A DNA stretch of 64,000 bases from Orbaceae bacterium ESL0727 (GTDB lineage Bacteria; Pseudomonadota; Gammaproteobacteria; Enterobacterales; Orbaceae). Under the pieces are notes generated by a model, which saw only the letters and a program-made list of their open reading frames with translations, made no database searches and had not been told where the DNA came from. This document shows, piece after piece, positions 57,685-64,000 of this stretch. Both the position numbers and the translations under genes were made by a program. The stretch's first letter is position 1; every line of letters starts with the position of its first letter. Location: NCBI GenBank assembly GCA_029433345.1, contig JAQTHY010000001.1, positions 434,001-498,000 on the forward strand, read 5' to 3'.

Positions 57685-58080
57685 TTAATAATGTTTCACG
57701 CAGGCAAAGTAATTAGCACTACTGTACCCCCAGGTGCCATCAAGGCCAGGGTAAAAAAAGTTACCATTATTAGGATCAACATGGGCATGTACTCCAGATT
57801 TTTCTTCGCTAACCCATATATAAGCTGCCGAAATAGAATTAAAACCCGTATTGGGGTAATAATCATAATTGTATGCCGCCATACTTCCCCATTCTGCAAA
57901 TAGCCCCTTACCAATTTGCCTTGTATACTTTGTCCAGCTATTGAAACCCACTTTTTCTAGATTACTAAGTTCTAGAGCATATGGAAGATCATAACCCGTT
58001 CCATAACGACGCGAACAAGAAAATGAGTAAAAATTTCTACGATCGTATCTTTGAGTAGAGTCAGCAATAAACCATTTGCT
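57685..58080 (-). pseudogene. Adhesin-family 5'-truncated fragment (D)
   Basis: Homology to the C-terminal domain begins abruptly at about 58080 (KWFIADST) and continues through YGTGYDLPYALEL, TRQIGKGLFAEWGS, YYPNTGFN and WVSEEK, but ends in CVKHY rather than CVTP. All upstream parts of the gene are missing and no start signal is seen (an internal ATG at 57951 opens 88 codons). Likely a silent partial cassette. Confidence 0.78.
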
Positions 58081-58263
58081 ATGCCATGAGTCGATTTATT
58101 ATAGAATTTGGTGACAGAATTAACGGTCACCTTTAATTGGTAAATACACAAAATTTAGGATAGGGTCAATAATTAATCAATAGACTTATTGAAATCAAAA
58201 ATATAAACAACTCATCTAAACCTATTTTAATTGAATCAAGATCTAAATTAAAAGAAAAATAGC

Positions 58264-58323
58264 ATGAAACGTGTTGTTATTATTTTATCTTTATTAACTA
58301 TGTCAACGATCATTGAAAATTGA
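58264..58323 (+). pseudogene. Truncated secretory-gene start
   Basis: ATG at 58264 opens M-K-R-V-V-I-I-L-S-L-L-T-M-S, a typical lysine-plus-hydrophobic signal peptide start with AAAGAAAAATAG ahead, then runs into the inverted repeat at 58301 and stops at 58323. It looks like the first codons of an envelope-protein gene cut by an insertion. Confidence 0.35.
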
Positions 58324-58347
58324 TCCACTTTTTAATGATCGTTGACA
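58301..58347. mobile_element. Possible IS21-type relic
   Basis: TGTCAACGATCATT (58301-58314) and its exact complement AATGATCGTTGACA (58334-58347) enclose TGAAAATTGATCCACTTT-like sequence. A TG...CA-bounded 14-bp terminal repeat beside a TTGAAAATTGATCCACTT motif resembles ends of IS21-family elements, here with the whole interior lost. The rest of 58081-58428 is AT-rich without genes. Confidence 0.4.
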
Positions 58348-58428
58348 GTGTCAGTCTGGTTACCCACAGCTATAATTAGAAAAACGAAAAGGATAAGATT
58401 ATGACTTTCTATACCACTCACGTCAGGG

Positions 58429-60150
58429 TTAAGGTGTCACACAGAGGTAAGCACTAGGGGTAACACCGTTAAAAAAGCCGTCACTTGAACTAATCGCGTA
58501 TTTATTTCCAAGAGTGAAGTAACCAGATGAAATTACGATACTCGCCCCTTGAATCCAATAGTCATACATATTTCCCCACTCACTAAATAATCCACCACCA
58601 ATACGGCGTTGATAATTATTGGGTTGTCCAGGCAAGCCCCCTGTCCAACCACGACCATTTGCATTCGTTACGTCAATGGGACTTATTATTCGGTAACGGC
58701 TACTCAAGTTATTGCTACATTGATTTTCTCTATACGGTATGTCTGAGTAACCACCCTCATAAAGAAACCATTTTCCTATTGTAAAACTATAGAGCTTTTT
58801 TTGTTTGGTTGCATCGGTGTAAAGTGTGAAGGTAGTTGGAACAGCACTATTGTAATAATTTATGTTGTTTGAGCTATTATTTTGTTTTACTGGGCCAGTT
58901 AAGGTTATTTTTACCTGATTATTGCCCTTGCCATCACCAATGGCGAGACTAATACCGGAATCGCTTGGGCTTTTATCATAGCGAATATTTTGCCAATTAA
59001 TCTTAGGACCAGTCATTAAAAGGTAAAAGAATAAACCACTTCCCCCTGTTGTCGGGAAGTTAGCCAATGGGGAGTGGATATTTTGTGGCTTAAAGCCATA
59101 TACCGGATCCCATTGACTGGCTGGCCCATCTATTTTATCATGCCAAAAATCTTTATTAACACTACTATAGCGCATATTTGGTTGCGCATAACAGACAGTT
59201 GTTGTATCCGGCATTTTGGATTTGACATAGTAAGTTGTACTTACCGCATTAAAATTAGTACTATTCGGATAGCCATATTGGGTAGTTAATCGCCCTCCAC
59301 TGCTGCTTAATGTGATTTTGTAATACTTTTCGCAAGGCGTTAAGCTATCACTTCGCGCAACGGTATTACCGGACGAATCTTGTATTTGCGCAGTTAAGGT
59401 GCCAGTTGCCGTGATGCCATTGGTGCCCTGCCCATCTTCATTATCATCTCGCCAATAACTATTGGGGGCACGAATTAACTCATCCAAAGTGACACTCACT
59501 TTTTGTTTAGGAATAAACATCTCGATATCATCGACTGATTGCCCGGCAACCGGTAATTCAATTGGGTTATTGATACTTGATGGATTATTACTTTGATTAA
59601 AATCTCGCCCATCCGATAGCTTGATGCCCAATAATGTCGCGGTGTCATACGCCTTAGTAACTCCACCATCAAAAGTGAGATACGGGGGCGTCCCTTGGAT
59701 GGCATTCGCGGTGCTGGCCGATAGCGCATTGACATTAAACGCGCAACTCATTGTTAATGATGTGATAAGTATTGTCGCGGCTGATAAACGTTGGCGATGT
59801 GGATGAGATTGGCGATGTAAGCTATATAGAGCATATAGTAGACTAGGTCGACGATAAAATAAACAGCATAACAGGCGATATAATGTACAAAATAGCAGTA
59901 AGAATGAAGCAGATAATGGTGAATAAAAGCGACGTAGTGTGACGAGAAATTGTGCAGCTAAACCATCAATTAACGGCTCTAGCAGTTGTGTTTTTGTGTT
60001 TTTGTGTTTTTGTGTTTTTGTGTTTTTGTGTTTTTGTGTTTTTGTGTTTTTGTGTTTTTGTGTTTTTCTAGCACTTTCCTTATTCTTTTTCAACTTTTTT
60101 ATGTCCCTACACAAAAAAATTTTACGCATTTTACGGCGATTTCTGATCAA
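58429..60150 (-). CDS. Secreted adhesin-like protein, copy F (phase-variable?)
   Basis: Full-length paralogue of copy A: signal region (TILITSLTMSC then FNVNALSASTAN), central domain (QGTPPYLTFDGG, NGITATGT, TQYGYPNSTNF) and C-terminal domain (RRIGGGLFSEWGN, ending YLCVTP). 573 codons are open from 60150. The ATG used by copies A and B has been removed here by a 6-nt deletion, and ten GTGTTTTT octamers follow, read as Gln-Lys-His-Lys-Asn-Thr-Lys-Thr. Translation must begin upstream (ATG 60150, ATG 60129 or a TTG with AGGGA ahead), so the start is uncertain. C-terminal domain is the most divergent of the family. Confidence 0.72.
   Translation of the reverse strand: MIRNRRKMRKIFLCRDIKKLKKNKESARKTQKHKNTKTQKHKNTKTQKHKNTKTQLLEPLIDGLAAQFLVTLRRFYSPLSASFLLLFCTLYRLLCCLFYRRPSLLYALYSLHRQSHPHRQRLSAATILITSLTMSCAFNVNALSASTANAIQGTPPYLTFDGGVTKAYDTATLLGIKLSDGRDFNQSNNPSSINNPIELPVAGQSVDDIEMFIPKQKVSVTLDELIRAPNSYWRDDNEDGQGTNGITATGTLTAQIQDSSGNTVARSDSLTPCEKYYKITLSSSGGRLTTQYGYPNSTNFNAVSTTYYVKSKMPDTTTVCYAQPNMRYSSVNKDFWHDKIDGPASQWDPVYGFKPQNIHSPLANFPTTGGSGLFFYLLMTGPKINWQNIRYDKSPSDSGISLAIGDGKGNNQVKITLTGPVKQNNSSNNINYYNSAVPTTFTLYTDATKQKKLYSFTIGKWFLYEGGYSDIPYRENQCSNNLSSRYRIISPIDVTNANGRGWTGGLPGQPNNYQRRIGGGLFSEWGNMYDYWIQGASIVISSGYFTLGNKYAISSSDGFFNGVTPSAYLCVTP
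59988..60067. repeat. Octanucleotide tandem repeat (GTGTTTTT) x10
   Basis: Ten perfect 8-nt units (80 bp) at the 5' end of copy F. Homologous positions have one unit in copy A and two in copy B. Because 8 is not a multiple of 3, gain or loss of a unit shifts the frame; 1, 4, 7 and 10 units give the same frame. Confidence 0.97.
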
Positions 60151-60224
60151 ACCCCAAGATAATCGTGGTAAAACTGCGTAAAAATAGTGTTATAGAGTAT
60201 GTGTATAGTTAATTTAGCGCGCTG

Positions 60225-60253
60225 ATGTTACGTCATAATATGATTTATGTCAA
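60225..60253 (-). promoter_or_regulatory. Conserved promoter of adhesin copy F
   Basis: Minus strand TTGACA (60253-60248), 17 nt, TAACAT (60230-60225), as for copies A and B. Transcription would start near 60218. Confidence 0.65.
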
Positions 60254-60554
60254 AATAACCCCACGCCATTTTTGTAAAGAAATGTAAGGAATAGAATGGA
60301 TTAATGGTTAGTCTACCATTATCGCGATTAGGCCAATATCACAAATCCAAGATAAATAATCTGATATAGTGAATCCAAGATAAGAAAACTATATGGCGAA
60401 TCTAATATAGAAAACTGATATGACGAACAAAGTGCGCGCACTGACTCACCAAAGATACCCCTTGCCGGGTTAGCCAAACTCGGTAAATCCACCAAAAGAT
60501 GATTATCGATATTATGGATAGTAATGTGCAGATCAATTAACCGTTATTGTCATA

Positions 60555-60641
60555 GTTATTTGGTTATTTGGTTATTTGGTTATTTGGTTATTTGGTTATT
60601 TGGTTATTTGGTTATTTGGTTATTTGGTTATTTGGTTATTT
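60555..60641. repeat. Octanucleotide tandem repeat (GTTATTTG) x10.9
   Basis: Ten perfect GTTATTTG units plus seven bases of an eleventh, about 300 nt upstream of the copy F promoter. Copy B has four 7-nt GTTATTT units at the matching place (25344-25371). Confidence 0.97.
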
Positions 60642-60666
60642 TCAAGATGTTGACATAAATATTTTG

Positions 60667-60815
60667 ACATAAACGTAGTATAGTTCTGAAACATCCAAAT
60701 AGATAATTTGCCGTTTTTGGGGAAAGTTAGTCTTTATTAAAAAGTGAAAGGCAAAAATAATGGCTAAAATACATCGCTAACAATAGTGGCCAACTTTTAG
60801 TTAACCACTGTTGTT
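60667..60815 (+). ncRNA. Conserved intergenic module, second copy
   Basis: Repeats the 22883-23032 module: dispersed motif (60667-60692), mini-ORF M-A-K-I-H-R (60760-60780) preceded by GAAAGG, and a terminator-like stem (60779-60789 with 60805-60815) in which one C-G pair has become T-G. The upstream hairpin of the first copy is degraded here. Confidence 0.42.
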
Positions 60816-60826
60816 TATTGAATGCT

Positions 60827-60886
60827 TATTTACTGTGTAAATGTTTACTAATTAAGTGTTTACTCAATAATTGTTCATTCAATCGT
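60827..60886. repeat. 15-nt tandem repeat, four units
   Basis: Units TATTTACTGTGTAAA, TGTTTACTAATTAAG, TGTTTACTCAATAAT and TGTTCATTCAATCG... at 15-nt spacing, ending beside the stop codon of fragment G, as at copies A and B. Confidence 0.75.
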
Positions 60887-60895
60887 GTAATACAA

Positions 60896-61203
60896 TTAAG
60901 GTGTCACACAGATATGTGATAAATATAAGTTAGTAGTAACTTGTGCAGTACTAATAAAACCTGTGCCATTAGAAATTTGTACAACATAATTATTAGCTAT
61001 ACGTTCACTTGCCCATACCCCCACACTTATACTTCCATGATTAAAATCAGTATTGGGGTAATAGTCAGCCTTAATTATCGTTCCCATATCACCCCACTCC
61101 GAAAAGAGACCACCACCAATTTGCCGGGTATATAAACTCGCCCCTTGACGCCCTAAACTGCCTGTCCAAGACCAACCTGATTGTTTACTATTGGCATTAT
61201 ATT
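60896..61203 (-). pseudogene. Adhesin-family 5'-truncated fragment (G)
   Basis: Codes only the last 100 or so residues of the family: N-A-N-S-K-Q-S-G-W-S-W-T-G-S-L-G, then RQIGGGLFSEWGD, YYPNTDFN, VWASERI and the standard ending HICVTP. Homology stops at about 61200 and the frame opens onto AT-rich sequence with no start. It keeps the intact 3' flank (15-nt array, module), so it is the 3' stump of a deleted gene or a silent donor cassette. Confidence 0.8.
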
Positions 61204-61533
61204 GAAAAAATAAATTTATCTATTTTTTATAAATCAGTATTTATGTCTTTTATGTTTTTTGTGCTAATCATCCGAAATCACTATCAATTCCCCTGCGGTT
61301 GTTATGATGAAAAGATCACAACAAATCTAAAACAGCGTGTGCGATGGTGAATAGTTGCAACTAAATCGCAGGCAAAATTATTACTTAAAAAACAAGTTGA
61401 TTACCGGGTAAACATGACCCCGCCAACAATTTTATCAACAGTGCTGATAACAAATCACCTTGAGTGAAGATGGTATACTCAGTTATAATAGTTGGCATTT
61501 ATGATAATTAATTAATGTAGAAGGACAGCGATT
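61204..61533 (+). promoter_or_regulatory. fabZ upstream region with likely promoter
   Basis: Within this 330-nt spacer TTGAGT (61460-61465), an 18-nt spacer and TATAAT (61484-61489) form a good sigma70 promoter about 45 nt ahead of fabZ. lpxD, which normally precedes fabZ, is absent. Nothing else is recognisable. Confidence 0.5.
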
Positions 61534-61980
61534 TTGACTACAGAACTTAACTCTCTGAATATTGAAGAGATCATCCGCTTACTACCTCATCGATTCCCAT
61601 TCTTGATGGTTGATCGTGTCGTTTGTTACGAAAAAGGCAAAACCTTAAAAGCTATTAAGAATGTCAGTTTTAATGAACCTTTTTTCCAAGGGCACTTCCC
61701 TAATAAACCCATTTTCCCGGGTGTCTTAATTTTAGAAGCGATGGCGCAAGCAACCGGTATTTTGGCGTTTAAAAGCATTGATGAATTAACCCCTGGCCAG
61801 TTGTACTATTTTGCTTCTATCGATAAAGCCCGTTTTAAACGCCCTGTCGTACCTGGTGATCAATTAGTCTTAGATGTCGAATATATTAAAGAACGTCGCG
61901 GAATCGCATTATTCCACGGTGTGGCAAGTGTCGATGGTAAGTTAGTTTGTGAAGCCGAAATGATGTGCGCACGCAAATAG
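61534..61980 (+). CDS. fabZ: 3-hydroxyacyl-ACP dehydratase FabZ
   Basis: Dehydrates beta-hydroxyacyl-ACP in fatty acid synthesis. Hot-dog fold protein of 148 residues with [14 protein letters not shown], the active-site His in [23 protein letters not shown] (catalytic Glu in the same helix) and [13 protein letters not shown]. The start is TTG 61534 with AAGGAC 8 nt ahead; E. coli fabZ also starts with TTG, and T-T-E-L-N follows as expected. First gene of fabZ-lpxA-lpxB. Confidence 0.96.
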   Translation: MTTELNSLNIEEIIRLLPHRFPFLMVDRVVCYEKGKTLKAIKNVSFNEPFFQGHFPNKPIFPGVLILEAMAQATGILAFKSIDELTPGQLYYFASIDKARFKRPVVPGDQLVLDVEYIKERRGIALFHGVASVDGKLVCEAEMMCARK

Positions 61981-62059
61981 TTACCTAACGATCAGCACTA
62001 TTGATATCACACCCTATGCTATAGCGTGTAAACAAGAATGACAGAATTAAGGAAAACGT

Positions 62060-62839
62060 ATGGCTGTTGAGATACATCCAAGTTCAGTGATCGAAAAAGG
62101 GGCTATTATTGGTGATAATGTCAAAATTGGCCCTTTTTGTTATATTGGCGAACATGTTGAAATTGGTGAAGGTACCTTTTTAAAATCGCATGTTGTGATC
62201 AACGGGCACACTAAAATTGGTAAAGATAATCAGATTTACCAATTTGCTTCTATCGGTGAAGTGAATCAAGACCTTAAATACCGTGGCGAACCAACGCGTA
62301 CCGAAATTGGTGATCGCAATATGATTCGTGAAAGCGTGACTATCCATCGTGGTACGATGCAAGGTAGCGAAGTGACCAAAATTGGCAACGATAATTTATT
62401 CATGATTAATGCCCATATTGCGCATGATTGCCAAATTCATGATCGTTGTATTTTAGCCAATAACGCAACCTTAGGTGGCCATGTCCAATTAGGCGATTAT
62501 GTGATTATTGGCGGTATGACCGCTGTACATCAGTTCTGTATATTGGGTTCACATGTTATGGTTGGTGGCTGTTCTGGCGTTGCGCAAGATGTTCCGCCTT
62601 ACGTGATTGCTCAAGGTAATCACGCTACACCACATGGTGTGAATTATGAAGGGCTTAAACGCCGGGGCTTTAGCAAAGAGGCACTACAAGCGATTCGCCA
62701 TAGTTATAAGCTATTATATCGTGATGGATTAACCTTAGAAGAAGCGAAAACAGCTATTGCAGAACTGGCTAAAGAACATCCTGAAGTTGGATTGTTTAGC
62801 GATTTTTTTGCCCTGTCAACACGTGGTATCATTCGTTAA
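62060..62839 (+). CDS. lpxA: UDP-N-acetylglucosamine acyltransferase LpxA
   Basis: First enzyme of lipid A synthesis; transfers hydroxyacyl from ACP to UDP-GlcNAc. The 259 residues (E. coli 262) consist of a left-handed parallel beta-helix of hexapeptide repeats ([10 protein letters not shown] and so on), catalytic His in [22 protein letters not shown], and a C-terminal helical tail ([20 protein letters not shown]). AAGGAAAA precedes the ATG at 62060. Shares the FabZ substrate pool, hence the clustering. Confidence 0.97.
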   Translation: MAVEIHPSSVIEKGAIIGDNVKIGPFCYIGEHVEIGEGTFLKSHVVINGHTKIGKDNQIYQFASIGEVNQDLKYRGEPTRTEIGDRNMIRESVTIHRGTMQGSEVTKIGNDNLFMINAHIAHDCQIHDRCILANNATLGGHVQLGDYVIIGGMTAVHQFCILGSHVMVGGCSGVAQDVPPYVIAQGNHATPHGVNYEGLKRRGFSKEALQAIRHSYKLLYRDGLTLEEAKTAIAELAKEHPEVGLFSDFFALSTRGIIR

Positions 62840-62898
62840 CCAACAGGCCTTACAAATCAGGTTTATAAATCAAAGATTACAAATAATATATCACAAAA

Positions 62899-64000
62899 AT
62901 GACAACCCGCCGTCCTCTAACTATCGCCTTAGTCGCTGGAGAAACCTCTGGCGACATTCTGGGATCAGGATTGATTACCGCCTTAAGGCAGCTATTTGAG
63001 AATAGTGACAGCTTAAAAGCAGAATATTCGTCCATCCATTTTGTTGGTATTGGCGGCCCTCATATGCAAGCTGTTGGTTGCCAAATATGGTATCCAATGG
63101 ATGAACTTTCCGTCATGGGTATCGTCGAGGTGCTCGGTAAACTACGTCGTATTCTTGCCATTCGACGCGCTATCACTAAACGACTTTTGGCGATCAAACC
63201 GAATATTTTTATCGGCATTGATGCGCCAGATTTTAATCTTTCATTAGAAGGAAAGTTAAAAAAACAGGGTATCAAAACGATTCACTATGTCAGTCCGTCC
63301 GTGTGGGCATGGAAACAGAAGCGCGTTTTTAAAATTAAGCGCAATACTGATCTCATATTAGCTTTTTTGCCGTTTGAGAAGGCCTTTTATGATAGATTTA
63401 ATGTCCCTTGTCGCTTTATTGGCCATAAAATGGCAGATGATATCCCGTTAAATCCCGATAAAATCGCAACGCGGCAAAAACTGGCTATTCCTTTAGATTG
63501 TCACTGCTTGGCACTTTTGCCTGGGAGTCGTCATGCCGAAGTTACCTTACTGTCTGAGCCTTTTTTACAAGCGGCAAAATTACTCAAAGCACGCGATCCC
63601 GATTTACATATTGTCGTTCCCTTATCGAGTCGTCAACGGCGAAAGGAATTCGAACAGATCAAAGCACACGTTGCGCCAGATTTAGATATCCAACTGCTCT
63701 ATGGCCATGCGCGCGAAGCGATGATCGCCAGCGATGCCGCCATTTTGGCTTCGGGTACGGTCGCATTAGAATGTATGCTTGCCAAATGTCCAATGGTAGT
63801 CGGCTATAAAATGAAAGCATTCACTTTTTGGTTAGCGAAAAAACTGATTAAAACCCCTTATGTTTCACTGCCCAATATTTTAGCCGGACACGAAATCGTA
63901 CCCGAATTGTTGCAACACGATTGCACGCCCGAAAACATTGTCAAGCACGTTACACCTTTACTGGAAGGCGATAATCACGCATTAAAAGAAACGTTTTTAT
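62899..64000 (+). CDS. lpxB: Lipid-A-disaccharide synthase LpxB (partial, runs off end)
   Basis: Joins UDP-2,3-diacylglucosamine and lipid X to the lipid A disaccharide at the membrane surface. From ATG 62899 the frame stays open to the window end, about 367 codons; E. coli LpxB has 382, so only a few residues are cut off. Motifs: [17 protein letters not shown] at the start, [48 protein letters not shown] and [22 protein letters not shown]. It follows lpxA by 59 nt. Confidence 0.97.
   Translation, partial: MTTRRPLTIALVAGETSGDILGSGLITALRQLFENSDSLKAEYSSIHFVGIGGPHMQAVGCQIWYPMDELSVMGIVEVLGKLRRILAIRRAITKRLLAIKPNIFIGIDAPDFNLSLEGKLKKQGIKTIHYVSPSVWAWKQKRVFKIKRNTDLILAFLPFEKAFYDRFNVPCRFIGHKMADDIPLNPDKIATRQKLAIPLDCHCLALLPGSRHAEVTLLSEPFLQAAKLLKARDPDLHIVVPLSSRQRRKEFEQIKAHVAPDLDIQLLYGHAREAMIASDAAILASGTVALECMLAKCPMVVGYKMKAFTFWLAKKLIKTPYVSLPNILAGHEIVPELLQHDCTPENIVKHVTPLLEGDNHALKETFL

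Noticed and set aside
59988..60067. CRISPR-like regular repeat
   Set aside because: The units are 8 nt, directly abutting and without spacers; this is a simple tandem repeat. No cas genes are in the window.

Overview
The window is a piece of a chromosome from an AT-rich gammaproteobacterium with an enterobacterial-type gene set (Dam, SeqA-era housekeeping genes such as damX, tolB-pal-cpoB, Cra-controlled fruBKA, glutathionylspermidine synthetase, tusDC-fkpA). Low GC, conserved E. coli-like proteins and broken-up versions of familiar operons point to a host-associated relative such as the Orbales (Gilliamella/Orbus group); that placement is inference from protein resemblance, not a computed phylogeny.

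Layout. 1-20.6 kb is core: acpP-fabF, dnaE, accA-dgkA, kdsD, aroK-damX-dam-rlmL (aroB is missing from its usual place), tolB-pal-cpoB, tRNA-Lys, and a Fur-box-preceded siderophore ABC importer of the CeuBCDE/YclNOPQ type. 20.6-25.4 kb holds two minus-strand copies of a repetitive secreted adhesin-like family, one intact and one broken. 25.7-42.9 kb is an eleven-gene, tightly packed plus-strand cluster: SrfA, SrfB (actin/Hsp70-like ATPase) and SrfC (large GTPase-like protein) followed by a membrane protein, a secreted vWA protein, an ABC ATPase, an FtsX-type permease, a periplasmic FGE/SUMF1-like protein, two coiled-coil lipoproteins and a membrane-anchored vWA protein. 43-57.2 kb returns to core genes: fmt, rpmBG, mazG, tRNA-Asn, a LOG-family gene, cra-fruBKA, gsp, tusDC, fkpA. 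57.3-61.2 kb is a second adhesin-family locus with one full-length copy, three decayed fragments, two octanucleotide tandem repeats and what looks like an IS21-type relic. 61.5-64 kb is fabZ-lpxA-lpxB (lpxB runs off the end).

The most interesting system is the 25.7-42.9 kb cluster. Its second half (ABC ATPase + FtsX-type permease + FGE-like protein + lipoprotein + vWA membrane protein) has the same parts list as the TagTSRQ/PpkA envelope-sensing pathway of type VI secretion, but no T6SS genes and no kinase domain are present; instead the module is joined to SrfABC. My reading (inference) is an envelope-spanning sensor that passes a signal to a cytoplasmic ATPase/GTPase pair. The first and last genes share an N-terminal domain plus one transmembrane helix, so they may be alternative cytoplasmic outputs of one complex.

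The second system is the adhesin family. Each full copy has a conserved sigma70-type promoter, an octanucleotide (GTGTTTTT) at its 5' end present 1, 2 or 10 times, a 15-nt tandem repeat just past the stop codon, and between copies a conserved mini-ORF plus terminator. The copy with 1 unit is in frame, the copy with 2 is out of frame and also carries an amber codon, and the copy with 10 is open in frame but has lost the original start codon. This is the pattern expected of slipped-strand phase variation with neighbouring silent 3' cassettes.
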